From contig CASEXH010000014.1 of the NCBI GenBank assembly GCA_949291945.1, positions 1 to 64,000 on the forward strand: DNA of 64,000 nt. The letters run 5' to 3'. Shown here one piece after another: positions 11,449 through 20,512 of this stretch. How positions within the stretch are numbered: the stretch's first letter is position 1; each line of letters opens with the position of its first letter. The stretch is from an uncultured Bacillota bacterium (GTDB lineage Bacteria; Bacillota; Clostridia; Lachnospirales; Lachnospiraceae). Below the pieces are notes generated by a model. The model saw only the letters and a program-made list of their open reading frames with translations, made no database searches and was not told the DNA's origin. The translations under genes and the position numbers were made by a program.

Positions 11449-11473
11449 GACGTTCAAGATTCGGTGGAACGTC
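11449..11473 (+). promoter_or_regulatory. Leader hairpin of rpmH
   Basis: A perfect 7-bp stem GACGTTC (11449-11455) / GAACGTC (11467-11473) with an 11-nt loop in the 5' leader, 27 nt before the rpmH start. There is no U-tract after it, so it is not a terminator; a stability or autoregulatory role is possible but unproven. Confidence 0.45.
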
Positions 11474-11500
11474 CATTAATATAAGGGAGGTGCCTTGATT

Positions 11501-11635
11501 ATGAAAATGACATTTCAGCCTAAGAAAAGACAGAGATCCAAAGTTCATGGATTCAGAGCTAGAATGAGCAGTAAGGGCGGTAGAAAAGTGTTAGCTGCCA
11601 GAAGAGCAAAAGGAAGAAAAAGATTATCAGCTTAA
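11501..11635 (+). CDS. rpmH: 50S ribosomal protein L34
   Basis: A 44-aa, strongly basic protein ([18 protein letters not shown]..., ending GRKRLSA) of the exact L34 length and pattern; binds 23S rRNA in the large subunit. GGGAGG lies about 10 nt before the ATG. First gene of the block that runs to rsmG, directly downstream of oriC as in most Firmicutes. Confidence 0.97.
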   Translation: MKMTFQPKKRQRSKVHGFRARMSSKGGRKVLAARRAKGRKRLSA

Positions 11636-11690
11636 GACCGCAGACATGTGGTCTTTTCTTCTCTTTACGCAAGCTGTTAAAGGTTAGAGT

Positions 11691-12062
11691 ATGAAATATT
11701 CGGAATCGTTGAAAAAAAACTGGGATTTCCAACTGGTTTATAAAAATGGAACATCTTACGCAAATCGGTATTTAGTTATGTATGTATTAAAGAACCAGTT
11801 GAATCGCAATAGAATCGGAATATCCGTAAGCAAAAAAGTTGGAAACAGTGTTGTGAGACATCATCTGACACGATTGATCAGAGAAAGTTATCGTTTGAAT
11901 GAAGAGAAATTTGCCTGCGGATACGACATAATTGTAATTGTTAGAGTGAGCGGGAAGGAACAGGGGTTCCGTTCTTTGGAGAGCGCACTGCTGCATCTGG
12001 GAAAGCTCCACAAGATTTTGAGAAGTGAAGAGAATGAAAACAATATTGATCAAAATGATTAA
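11691..12062 (+). CDS. rnpA: Ribonuclease P protein component
   Basis: Basic protein cofactor of RNase P, which matures tRNA 5' ends. The 123-aa product has the conserved core [20 protein letters not shown] then TRLIRESYR near residues 40-70, the RNR-type RNA-binding motif of this family. It lies 55 nt after rpmH and its 3' end overlaps yidD, the usual arrangement. Confidence 0.95.
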   Translation: MKYSESLKKNWDFQLVYKNGTSYANRYLVMYVLKNQLNRNRIGISVSKKVGNSVVRHHLTRLIRESYRLNEEKFACGYDIIVIVRVSGKEQGFRSLESALLHLGKLHKILRSEENENNIDQND

Positions 12063-12243
12063 GTTCTATCAGAAATATTTGTCCCCGCTGAAGAGTACAT
12101 GTTGTCCGTATATACCCACATGTTCTCAGTATGGTTTGGAAGCGATTGAAAAATATGGCGCCCTGAAAGGAAGCCTTCTGGCTGCATGGAGAATTTTAAG
12201 GTGCAATCCTTTTTCAAAGGGCGGGTATGATCCGGTGCCGTAG
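12034..12243 (+). CDS. yidD: Membrane protein insertion efficiency factor YidD
   Basis: A 69-aa protein with the diagnostic pattern [24 protein letters not shown] and a C-terminal [18 protein letters not shown]. It helps YidC-dependent insertion of membrane proteins. I use ATG 12034; a GTG at 12025 in the same frame is the alternative. It overlaps the rnpA 3' end by 29 nt, which suggests translational coupling. Confidence 0.93.
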   Translation: MKTILIKMIKFYQKYLSPLKSTCCPYIPTCSQYGLEAIEKYGALKGSLLAAWRILRCNPFSKGGYDPVP

Positions 12244-12278
12244 GACAAGGGAGACAAGATAATAAGGAGGATACTGTT

Positions 12279-13559
12279 TTGGGTATATTACTGACAAAAA
12301 GTACGATGCCGATCGTAAACTGGGTAGCGGAAGTCCTTGGCTGGCTTATGGACGGCATTTACAGCATCGGAGTTCATAATTTAGGTCTGTGTATTATTAT
12401 ATTTACCATTATTATCTATGCTTTAATGACTCCTCTGCAGATTAAACAGCAGAAGTTTTCAAAAATGAATGCGGTGATGCAGCCGGAGCTTCAGAAAATA
12501 CAGAAAAAATATAAGAACAAAAAAGATCAGACCTCACAGATGAAAATGCAGGAAGAAACAATGGCTGTATACGAGAAGTACGGTGTTTCCCCTACAGGAA
12601 GCTGCCTTCAGCTGCTGATTCAGATGCCTATCTTCTTTGCATTGTATCAGGTTATCATAAAAATTCCCGGATATATCGGCGGGATCAAAGAAGTATTCAG
12701 TGATGCGGTAACACAGATTACCAGCGTCAGCGGATACTCAGATATTATCGGTCAGTTCATAACAGATAATTCTATCAGAACCTACAGCTGGGTACAGGGA
12801 CAGGAAGGCAGCGCCGATCAGGTTATTGACTTTCTGTATAGTTTGTCGCCATCTCAGTGGGACAGACTGGCCGGTTTAGACCAATTTCAAGGTTTTGCCG
12901 ATGTACTGGATAAGACTGCGCAGACACTTCAACCTATGCAGAATTTCCTTGGACTGAATATTGCAGATACTCCATGGGCTTTGATCAAGGCAGGATGGTC
13001 TTCCCATCAGTATCTGATGATCGTGGCTGCTGTGCTTGTGCCGGTTCTGGCATGGGCTACTCAGATGATCAATATGAAGCTGATGCCGACAACTGCTTCA
13101 AATAATAACGGAAGCGGAAATCAGTCACAGATGGAAGCCACAATGAAGAGTATGAACCTCTTTATGCCGCTGTTTACTGCGTTTATCTGTTTTACATTCC
13201 CGTTTGGTATCGGTATCTACTGGATCATCGGTGCTCTGGTGCGTACGATCCAGCAGCTTGTGATCAACAGACATATCGATCGTATGGATATGGATGCTTT
13301 TATACAGAAGAACAAGGAAAAAAGAGAAAAGAAAATGGCAAAAAGAGGTGTTACCTCTCAGAATATCAGCCAGCAGGCCAGAATGAATGTCCGGAATATT
13401 GAAGAACCAAAAAGAAAGACCATGGCAGAGAAAAGCGGGTCAGTGAAAGAAACCTCCGGATATGAATATAAAGTTCCGAAGACAAAACCGGGTAGTCTGG
13501 CTTCAAAGGCCAATATGGTAGCCGCATTTGACGAGGAAAACAAGAGAAAGAAGAAGTAG
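12279..13559 (+). CDS. yidC: Membrane protein insertase YidC
   Basis: Inserts membrane proteins alone or with SecYEG. The 426-aa product has the Oxa1/YidC core: a first segment (about 30-50), the charged cytoplasmic hairpin rich in K/Q, PIFFALYQVI, and later membrane segments with FPFGIGIYWIIGALVRTIQQ. The basic tail is typical of Gram-positive forms. The start codon is TTG at 12279 with AAGGAGG 8 nt upstream. The stretch between core segments (about residues 150-230) is longer than in compact homologues. Confidence 0.95.
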   Translation: MGILLTKSTMPIVNWVAEVLGWLMDGIYSIGVHNLGLCIIIFTIIIYALMTPLQIKQQKFSKMNAVMQPELQKIQKKYKNKKDQTSQMKMQEETMAVYEKYGVSPTGSCLQLLIQMPIFFALYQVIIKIPGYIGGIKEVFSDAVTQITSVSGYSDIIGQFITDNSIRTYSWVQGQEGSADQVIDFLYSLSPSQWDRLAGLDQFQGFADVLDKTAQTLQPMQNFLGLNIADTPWALIKAGWSSHQYLMIVAAVLVPVLAWATQMINMKLMPTTASNNNGSGNQSQMEATMKSMNLFMPLFTAFICFTFPFGIGIYWIIGALVRTIQQLVINRHIDRMDMDAFIQKNKEKREKKMAKRGVTSQNISQQARMNVRNIEEPKRKTMAEKSGSVKETSGYEYKVPKTKPGSLASKANMVAAFDEENKRKKK

Positions 13560-13578
13560 AAGGTAAGGGGGAAGAGGA

Positions 13579-14481
13579 ATGGAATTCAGAGAATTCTCTG
13601 CAAAGACCGTGGATGAGGCCATTACAAAGGCCAGTATTGAGTATGAAACTTCCAGCGAAAACCTGGAGATCCAGGTAGTGTCTCAGGGAAAAGCAGGCTT
13701 TTTCGGTTTCGGAGCAAAGCCGGCTATCATCAGGGCTGCAAAGAAAGAAGCAGAAGAGATTTTCCCGGAAGAAACTGCCAAACCGGTAAAGAAATCAGCC
13801 CCGGCCAAAAAAGAAGAAAAGAAAACAGAAAAACCCCTGGCTGCTAAAGAAGAGAAAAAAGAGCAGAAGAGGGAATATAAAAAAGAAAACAGAAAAGAGA
13901 CCAGGAAGGAAACTCCGGTAAAAGTTCAGGAAAAACCGCAGGAAGCTGTTTCAGCTGAGAAAAAGTCCGAGGAGAAGCCCAGAGAAGAAAGAAAGGTTCT
14001 TATTAGAACTGAGGAAGAGATTTCTCAGATTAAGGAAGAGGCGGAAAAATTCCTTACAGGTGTATTCAAAGCTATGGAGCTTCAGGTCCAGATCAAGATG
14101 GAATACAAGAACGAAGAAGGAAACCTGAACATAGACTTTGAAGGAGAAGATATGGGGATCCTTATCGGAAAAAGAGGACAGACCCTGGATTCTCTCCAGT
14201 ATCTCACCAGCCTGGTTGTTAATAAAGGAAGACAAGGCTATATCCGGGTAAAACTGGATACAGAGGATTATAGAAAACGGAGAAAAGAAACTCTGGAAAA
14301 CCTGGCCAGAAGCATTGCCTATAAGGTAAGAAAGACCAGAAGACCTATATCTCTGGAACCTATGAATCCTTATGAGAGAAGGATTATTCATTCTGCCCTT
14401 CAGGGAAACCGCTATGTGGAGACCTGCAGCGAGGGAAATGAACCTTATCGTCATGTGGTAGTAAAACTGAAAAACAGATAA
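13579..14481 (+). CDS. jag: RNA-binding protein Jag/KhpB
   Basis: A 300-aa protein with an N-terminal Jag domain (1-56; KAGFFGFGAKPA), a long Lys/Glu-rich linker (about 60-145), a type II KH domain with GILIGKRGQTLDSLQYL, and an R3H domain ending in NPYERRIIHSAL. Jag/KhpB pairs with KhpA to bind RNA and affects cell elongation and division. It follows yidC after 19 nt and ends at a strong terminator. Confidence 0.93.
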   Translation: MEFREFSAKTVDEAITKASIEYETSSENLEIQVVSQGKAGFFGFGAKPAIIRAAKKEAEEIFPEETAKPVKKSAPAKKEEKKTEKPLAAKEEKKEQKREYKKENRKETRKETPVKVQEKPQEAVSAEKKSEEKPREERKVLIRTEEEISQIKEEAEKFLTGVFKAMELQVQIKMEYKNEEGNLNIDFEGEDMGILIGKRGQTLDSLQYLTSLVVNKGRQGYIRVKLDTEDYRKRRKETLENLARSIAYKVRKTRRPISLEPMNPYERRIIHSALQGNRYVETCSEGNEPYRHVVVKLKNR

Positions 14482-14500
14482 CAAATAATGAATTATTCTA

Positions 14501-14549
14501 GGTGAAAGCGTGAATAAGAGAGATTCTTCTGCGCTTTCACCTTTTTATT
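14501..14549 (+). terminator. Rho-independent terminator after jag
   Basis: Perfect 10-bp stem GGTGAAAGCG (14501-14510) / CGCTTTCACC (14532-14541) followed by TTTTTATT. It separates the rpmH-jag operon from mnmE. Confidence 0.9.
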
Positions 14550-14595
14550 CTATAAGAAAGTCCTTCGGACTGTCAAAGGGAAAGGAGAAGAGAAT

Positions 14596-15969
14596 ATGGC
14601 TGAGACCATAGCAGCGATCGCTACAGCTCTGTCGGCTTCGGGAATCGGAATCATCAGGATCAGCGGCCCTGAAAGCAGGGAGATAACCAGTAAGATTTAT
14701 CGTTCCAAGGGAGGAAAAAAAAATATCCGTCAAGTGCCTTCTCATACGATCAATTATGGGTTTATCCAGGATGGGGAGGAGACTATAGATGAGGTTCTGG
14801 TAATGGTTATGGACGGCCCCAGAAGCTATACAGGAGAAGATACAGTGGAGATTGATTGCCACGGAGGCGTCCTTGCCATGAGAAAGATTTTGGATACGGT
14901 GATCAAATACGGAGCCAGACCGGCCCAGCCTGGAGAGTTTACCAAAAGGGCTTTCCTAAACGGCAGGATCGATCTTTCCCAGGCGGAAGCGGTGATTGAT
15001 GTGATCAATGCAAAAAATGAATATGCCCTGAAAAGTTCTGTAAGCCAGTTGAAAGGAAATGTCCAGAAAGCCATCCGGGAAATACGGGAGGCGATCATCT
15101 ATCAGATTGCTTATATTGAGTCTGCTCTGGATGATCCGGAACATATTAGTATTGACGGATACGGGGAAACACTGTATAAAGAAGTTAAGAAGCAGGAGGA
15201 GAAGATAGACAGGCTTCTCCTCAGCGTAAAAGAAGGAAAGCTGGTAAAAGAGGGAATAAAAACCGTGATCGTCGGGAAACCCAATGCCGGAAAATCCTCT
15301 CTTTTAAATACCCTTCTGGGAGAAGAAAGGGCCATTGTTACAGATATAGCGGGAACAACCAGAGATATCCTGGAAGAGACCATACTTCTCCATGGAATAT
15401 CCTTACGGATCATAGATACTGCAGGGATCCGGGATACAGAGGATGTTGTGGAAAAGATCGGTGTTAAAAAGGCTATTGATTCTGCAAAAGATGCGGATCT
15501 GGTCCTTTTTGTGGTGGATTCCTCTATTCCTCTGGATGAGAATGACAGAGAGATTATGGAGCTTTTAAAAGATAAAAAGACTATTGTGATCCTAAATAAA
15601 GCAGACCTGGAACAGGTAGTGACAGAGAAGGAATTAAAGGAGATCACTTCCCATCCTATTGTTTCTGTGTCTGCAAAGGAGGAGCAGGGCATTGACCTTA
15701 TGGAAGATCAGATTAAGGAATTGTTTTTTCAGGGAGAACTGGCTTTTAACGACGAGATCTATATTACCAATGCCCGTCATAAGGCGGCTTTGGAGGAGGC
15801 CAGAAAGAGCCTGGAAATGGTGGAAAACAGTATTGAGATGCAGATGCCTGAGGATTTCTTCTCCATTGATCTGATGAACGCTTACGAATCTCTTGGAAGC
15901 ATCATCGGAGAAGCGGTGGGAGAGGATCTGGTAAATGAGATTTTTTCAAAATTCTGCACCGGAAAATAA
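14596..15969 (+). CDS. mnmE: tRNA modification GTPase MnmE
   Basis: With MnmG installs the aminomethyl or carboxymethylaminomethyl group on U34 of certain tRNAs. The 457-aa product has the N-terminal formyl-THF-binding domain, helical domain, and an inserted G domain with GKPNAGKSS, the DIAGTTRD loop, DTAG and NKAD. It ends in the required FCTGK with the catalytic Cys. It is followed after 21 nt by mnmG. Confidence 0.97.
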   Translation: MAETIAAIATALSASGIGIIRISGPESREITSKIYRSKGGKKNIRQVPSHTINYGFIQDGEETIDEVLVMVMDGPRSYTGEDTVEIDCHGGVLAMRKILDTVIKYGARPAQPGEFTKRAFLNGRIDLSQAEAVIDVINAKNEYALKSSVSQLKGNVQKAIREIREAIIYQIAYIESALDDPEHISIDGYGETLYKEVKKQEEKIDRLLLSVKEGKLVKEGIKTVIVGKPNAGKSSLLNTLLGEERAIVTDIAGTTRDILEETILLHGISLRIIDTAGIRDTEDVVEKIGVKKAIDSAKDADLVLFVVDSSIPLDENDREIMELLKDKKTIVILNKADLEQVVTEKELKEITSHPIVSVSAKEEQGIDLMEDQIKELFFQGELAFNDEIYITNARHKAALEEARKSLEMVENSIEMQMPEDFFSIDLMNAYESLGSIIGEAVGEDLVNEIFSKFCTGK

Positions 15970-15990
15970 GAGAGAAAGGATTCAGGGAAA

Positions 15991-17886
15991 ATGAAGGTAC
16001 TGGAAGAAAGTTATGACATTGCTGTGGTTGGAGCAGGACATGCAGGCTGCGAGGCGGCTTTGGCCTGCGCCCGGCTGGGGTTGGAGACAATCATGTTCAC
16101 AGTCAGTGTGGACAGTATTGCTCTTATGCCCTGTAATCCCAATATAGGCGGCAGTTCCAAGGGACATCTGGTAAGAGAGGTGGACGCCTTGGGGGGAGAA
16201 ATGGGAAAAAATATTGATAAGACCTTTATACAGTCTAAGATGCTGAATGTGTCTAAAGGACCGGCAGTCCATTCTCTGAGAGCCCAGGCGGATAAACATG
16301 CTTATACAGAAGAGATGAGAAAGACTCTGGAAAATACGGATCATCTTACCATCCGTCAGGCTGAAGTAACAGAGCTTATAGCAGAAGACGGGGTCATGAA
16401 AGGGGTTAAGACCTATTCGGGGGCTGCCTATTATACAAAAGCGGTGGTACTGTGTACAGGTACCTACTTAAAGGCCAGATGTATCTATGGAGATGTGAGC
16501 AATTATACGGGCCCTAACGGCCTTCAGGCGGCAAATTATCTTACAGATTCCCTTAAAAAGCTGGGAATTGAGATGTATCGGTTTAAGACCGGAACCCCTG
16601 CCCGTATTGATAAAAGAAGCATTGATTTTTCCAGGATGGAAGAGCAGTTTGGTGATGAAAGAGTGGTGCCTTTTTCTTTCTCCACAGACCCGGAAGATGT
16701 GCAGATCGATCAGATATCCTGCTGGCTTACTTATACCAATGAGAAGACCCATGAGATCATCCGGGAAAATCTGGACCGCTCTCCCTTATTTTCCGGTATG
16801 ATTGAGGGAACAGGTCCCCGCTATTGTCCTTCTATTGAGGATAAGGTGGTAAAATTTGCGGATAAGAACCGGCACCAGGTATTTATTGAACCGGAGGGAC
16901 GGTATACCAACGAGATGTATATCGGCGGCATGTCCAGTTCCCTTCCGGAAGATGTTCAGTATGAAATGTACCGTTCTGTAAAGGGACTGGAAAACGCCAG
17001 GATCGTCCGGAACGCCTATGCCATAGAATATGACTGCATTAATGCCAATCAGCTTTATCCTACCCTGGAATTTAAGAAGATCAAAGGCCTTTTCTCAGGG
17101 GGGCAGTTTAATGGAAGCTCCGGTTATGAGGAAGCGGCTGCTCAGGGACTGGTAGCAGGGATTAATGCGGCTATGGAGGTACTGGGAAAAGAAATGCTGG
17201 TCCTGGACCGTTCGGAGTCTTATATCGGAGTGCTGATCGATGACCTTGTGACAAAAGAAAACCATGAGCCTTACCGTATGATGACCAGCCGGGCAGAGTA
17301 CAGACTCCTTCTCCGGCAGGACAATGCAGATCTCCGCCTGAGAGAAAAAGGATATAAAGTGGGCCTGGTGACTAGAGAACAATATGAGTATGTGCTTTGG
17401 AAAAAAGAGAAAATACAGGAAGAAAAAGAGAGGATGGAACATGTTCATGTAGGGGCTTCCCGGGAAGTTCAGGAGCTTTTAAAAGAATATGGAAGCACTC
17501 TGCTGAAGAACGGTATTTCTCTGGCAGATCTGATAAGAAGGCCGGAGCTGTCCTATGATATTGTGGCTCCGCTGGATAAAAACCGTCCCCAACTTCCTCA
17601 GGACGTCCGGGATCAGGTAAACATTAACATCAAGTATGAGGGCTATATAAAAAGACAGGAAAAGCAGGTAGAAAGCTTTAAGAAACTGGAAAAGAAAAAA
17701 CTTCCCCAGGATCTGGACTACAGCCGGATCAGCGGTCTTCGCATAGAGGCCAGACAAAAACTGGAGCAGTTTAGGCCGGTTTCCATAGGACAGGCTTCCA
17801 GGATCGCAGGAGTTTCTCCGGCAGATATATCCGTGCTTCTGGTATATATGGAAACATACAGAAGAACAGCAGGCAAAGGAGAGTAA
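15991..17886 (+). CDS. mnmG: tRNA U34 carboxymethylaminomethyl synthesis enzyme MnmG
   Basis: FAD-dependent partner of MnmE. The 631-aa protein begins with the Rossmann dinucleotide-binding site [14 protein letters not shown] (about residues 12-25), has the [16 protein letters not shown] motif near 370, and the C-terminal GidA-associated domain ending in [14 protein letters not shown]. Length is normal. It is followed after 2 nt by rsmG, indicating tight coupling. Confidence 0.97.
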   Translation: MKVLEESYDIAVVGAGHAGCEAALACARLGLETIMFTVSVDSIALMPCNPNIGGSSKGHLVREVDALGGEMGKNIDKTFIQSKMLNVSKGPAVHSLRAQADKHAYTEEMRKTLENTDHLTIRQAEVTELIAEDGVMKGVKTYSGAAYYTKAVVLCTGTYLKARCIYGDVSNYTGPNGLQAANYLTDSLKKLGIEMYRFKTGTPARIDKRSIDFSRMEEQFGDERVVPFSFSTDPEDVQIDQISCWLTYTNEKTHEIIRENLDRSPLFSGMIEGTGPRYCPSIEDKVVKFADKNRHQVFIEPEGRYTNEMYIGGMSSSLPEDVQYEMYRSVKGLENARIVRNAYAIEYDCINANQLYPTLEFKKIKGLFSGGQFNGSSGYEEAAAQGLVAGINAAMEVLGKEMLVLDRSESYIGVLIDDLVTKENHEPYRMMTSRAEYRLLLRQDNADLRLREKGYKVGLVTREQYEYVLWKKEKIQEEKERMEHVHVGASREVQELLKEYGSTLLKNGISLADLIRRPELSYDIVAPLDKNRPQLPQDVRDQVNINIKYEGYIKRQEKQVESFKKLEKKKLPQDLDYSRISGLRIEARQKLEQFRPVSIGQASRIAGVSPADISVLLVYMETYRRTAGKGE

Positions 17887-17888
17887 GA

Positions 17889-18620
17889 ATGAGTTATGAT
17901 TTGTCCATTTTAAGAGAAGGGGTCCGGGAATACGGCATTACGCTGACGGACAGACAGGAAGAACAGTTTATCAGGTACTACGAGCTGCTGGTCCAGTGGA
18001 ATGAGGTAATGAACCTGACGGCTATCACAGAATTTGACCAGGTGCTTCTGAAGCATTTTGCAGACAGCCTGTCTATAGCCGGAACCCTGGATATGGGAAA
18101 AATTCATTCCTGTATCGATGTAGGGACAGGAGCAGGATTTCCGGGAATCCCTCTGAAGATCGCCTTTCCTCATCTGAAGGTAACCCTTCTGGATTCTCTG
18201 AATAAAAGGCTGAATTTCTTAAATGAGGTCATAGGAGAACTGGGGCTGGAGAAGATCAGCACAGTTCACTTAAGAGCGGAAGAAGGGGGAAAAAAGCCGG
18301 AGTACAGGGAAAAATATGATCTTGCCGTATCCAGGGCGGTTTCTCGTCTGGCAGCGCTGTGTGAATATTGTATGCCTTATGTAAGAAAAGGGGGATTTTT
18401 TGTTTCTTATAAGGCAGGACAGGCAGAAGAAGAGATCAAAGAAGGGAAAACAGCTATATCTGTCCTGGGAGGAAAGCTGGCAAAGACAGAGAGCTTTCAC
18501 CTTTGCAATACTGATATGGAGCGGACCCTGGTGGTGATAAAAAAGGTGAAGGATACACCGAAAAAATATCCTAGAAAGCCGGGAACCCCGGCAAAGGAAC
18601 CTCTTGGATCGGCAAAGTAA
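17889..18620 (+). CDS. rsmG: 16S rRNA (guanine527-N7)-methyltransferase RsmG
   Basis: SAM-dependent enzyme that methylates G527 of 16S rRNA; loss gives low-level streptomycin resistance in other bacteria. The 243-aa product has the RsmG pattern: NEVMNLTAI, the SAM motif DVGTGAGFPGIPL and VSRAVSRLAALCEY. The C-terminal 25 residues are a Lys/Pro-rich tail. It closes the mnmE-mnmG-rsmG unit. Confidence 0.96.
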   Translation: MSYDLSILREGVREYGITLTDRQEEQFIRYYELLVQWNEVMNLTAITEFDQVLLKHFADSLSIAGTLDMGKIHSCIDVGTGAGFPGIPLKIAFPHLKVTLLDSLNKRLNFLNEVIGELGLEKISTVHLRAEEGGKKPEYREKYDLAVSRAVSRLAALCEYCMPYVRKGGFFVSYKAGQAEEEIKEGKTAISVLGGKLAKTESFHLCNTDMERTLVVIKKVKDTPKKYPRKPGTPAKEPLGSAK

Positions 18621-18627
18621 CAGCAGA

Positions 18628-18722
18628 GAATATTGATATATTTTATTGCTCAGTCTGCGCTGCTTTGAGCCTATGGTCTCAAAGCTGTGCTCGACAAATT
18701 CGCATAAAATATATCAATATTC
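18628..18722. repeat. Long inverted repeat with internal hairpin
   Basis: Perfect 19-bp AT-rich arms (18628-18646 and 18704-18722) enclose 57 nt that contain a second stem around 18660-18686 (CTTTGAG/CTCAAAG). It follows rsmG. The loop holds TTGCTCAGTCTGCGC (18646-18660), whose exact complement is in the loop of the next intergenic hairpin (20330-20344). It could act as a terminator or be a small repeat element; it lacks a clear U-tract. Confidence 0.7.
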
Positions 18723-18768
18723 CTGAAGTATAACAGTGCTTTAAATAGAAAAATAGGAGGGTATTTTT

Positions 18769-20157
18769 ATGGCAAAGTACAAATGTAATGTATGCGGGTA
18801 TGTTTTTGACGAGGAGGAACAGAGAATTCCTTTTTCAGAGCTGAAGGAATGTCCGGTCTGTCATCAGCCGGCCTCTGCTTTCTCAATTTATGAGGAGATC
18901 CGGAAGATCAAACGAGAAGAGAAAAAAGAGGAAAGCCTGGAATATCCCAGGGAGTTTTCAAGAGAAGATGAAAGCTGCAGGTATATGAAGGAAATCCATG
19001 AAATGGCAGTTACGGGGAAAAGTATTCATGCTGCCATGGGAACCAGGCTGCCTATGCCTTCCTGGGATGATATCCTGATCCTGGGAGCACAGCTGGATCC
19101 CATGCCTTTAGAGGAGCATGCCGAGGTGGAAACAACTACTGTGATCGGAAAGCATGCGAAGAAGCCTCTGATCCTGGAAAATCCTGTGTATATTTCTCAT
19201 ATGTCTTTCGGCGCCCTGTCAAGAGAGGCGAAGATCGCCCTGGCAAAGGGATCTGCCCTGGGTAAAAGCGCCATGAGTTCCGGTGAAGGAGGGATCCTTC
19301 CGGAAGAGATGGCGGCAGCAGATAAGTACATATTTGAGTATGTGGGAAATCTTTACAGCGTTACTCCGGAAAATCTGAGAAATGCAGACGCCATCGAGAT
19401 TAAGATCGGTCAGGGCACCAAGCCGGGAATGGGAGGCCATCTTCCCGGGGAAAAGGTCACCCAGGAGATTGCAAAAGTCCGGAACAAGCCTGTAGGACAG
19501 GAAATAACGGCCCCATCCAGGTTTCCCGGAATAAATACCAAAGAGGATTTAAAAAGCCTTGTAGCCCAGCTAAAAATGGCTTCAGAAGGCCGTCCTGTAG
19601 GGGTAAAGATCGCAGCAGGAAGGATTGAAAAAGATCTGGCCTTCTGCGTATATGCAGAACCTGATTTTATCACCATAGACGGAAGAGGAGGAGCCACAGG
19701 ATCTTCCCCTCTGATGCTCCGGGATTCAGCCAGTGTGCCTACCATATACGCCCTTCACAGAGCCAGAAAATATCTGGACAGCATAGGCTCTGACATCAGC
19801 CTGATCATCACCGGAGGCCTTCGTGTATCCTCAGATTTTGCAAAAGCCATCGCTATGGGAGCTGATGCAGTGGCTATTGCGTCAGCGGCCCTGATGGCTC
19901 TGGGATGCCAGCAGTACCGGATCTGCGGCACGGGCATGTGCCCTGTAGGGATAGCCACCCAGGATCCGGAGCTGATAGCCAGACTAAAAGGCGAAGCCGG
20001 AGCCAGGAGAGTAGGAAATTTCCTCAATACATCTCTGAAAGAACTGAAAATGTTCGCCCGTATCACCGGCCACCAAAACCTCCACGACCTGTCCACAGAA
20101 GACCTGTGTACCATTAACAGAGAAATCAGCGAACACACAGATATTCCTCATGCATAA
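18769..20157 (+). CDS. Glutamate synthase-like FMN oxidoreductase with N-terminal rubredoxin-like domain
   Basis: A 462-aa fusion. Residues 1-40 form a rubredoxin-like knuckle (CNVCGYVFDEEE ... CPVCHQPA) expected to bind iron. The rest is the FMN/Fe-S central domain of glutamate synthase (GltB2 type): HMSFGALSREAK, SSGEGG, KPGMGGHLPG, GGLRVSSDFAKA and the Cys cluster CGTGMCPVGIATQDPEL. No glutaminase domain is present, so it is not a classical glutamate synthase. AGGAGGG precedes the ATG. The electron partner is unknown. Confidence 0.85.
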   Translation: MAKYKCNVCGYVFDEEEQRIPFSELKECPVCHQPASAFSIYEEIRKIKREEKKEESLEYPREFSREDESCRYMKEIHEMAVTGKSIHAAMGTRLPMPSWDDILILGAQLDPMPLEEHAEVETTTVIGKHAKKPLILENPVYISHMSFGALSREAKIALAKGSALGKSAMSSGEGGILPEEMAAADKYIFEYVGNLYSVTPENLRNADAIEIKIGQGTKPGMGGHLPGEKVTQEIAKVRNKPVGQEITAPSRFPGINTKEDLKSLVAQLKMASEGRPVGVKIAAGRIEKDLAFCVYAEPDFITIDGRGGATGSSPLMLRDSASVPTIYALHRARKYLDSIGSDISLIITGGLRVSSDFAKAIAMGADAVAIASAALMALGCQQYRICGTGMCPVGIATQDPELIARLKGEAGARRVGNFLNTSLKELKMFARITGHQNLHDLSTEDLCTINREISEHTDIPHA

Positions 20158-20253
20158 CGACTGCAATGCAGATCTTAAATCCTGTCTGCTGAAAAAGTTA
20201 TGTAAACGAATTATGTAAACAATACATATAAATCACACAAACTTACAACTGTG

Positions 20254-20298
20254 AAGCAAAAACTTCCCCTATAAAGTAAACCAGGGAACTGCTTCACC
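20254..20298. terminator. Hairpin after the rubredoxin-glutamate synthase-like gene
   Basis: Arms GTGAAGCA and TGCTTCAC enclose a partly paired ACTTCCC/GGGAACT stem. No strong U-tract; it lies just before a stronger terminator. Confidence 0.45.
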
Positions 20299-20307
20299 GT
20301 TTACAAG

Positions 20308-20370
20308 AAAACCAGAAGGGGGCAGCTCTGCGCAGACTGAGCAAGAAAGCAGCCCCCTTCTGGTTTTTTA
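20308..20370. terminator. Strong bidirectional-looking terminator
   Basis: Perfect 16-bp arms AAAACCAGAAGGGGGC (20308-20323) and its complement (20352-20367), followed by TTTTTTA. The 28-nt loop contains GCGCAGACTGAGCAA (20330-20344), the exact complement of a 15-mer in the loop of the inverted repeat at 18628-18722. Confidence 0.85.
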
Positions 20371-20512
20371 CAAAATCCTCCCAGCAGTTCCCATCCGTTT
20401 TTCTCAGGCCACAAGTCTTTTGTTTCACAGAAAAATCACATTCTAATCTAATTTTTATCACATTTTTACCATAAAATAGAACAGTCAAAAAGCTTAACAA
20501 GGAGGGAGTATC

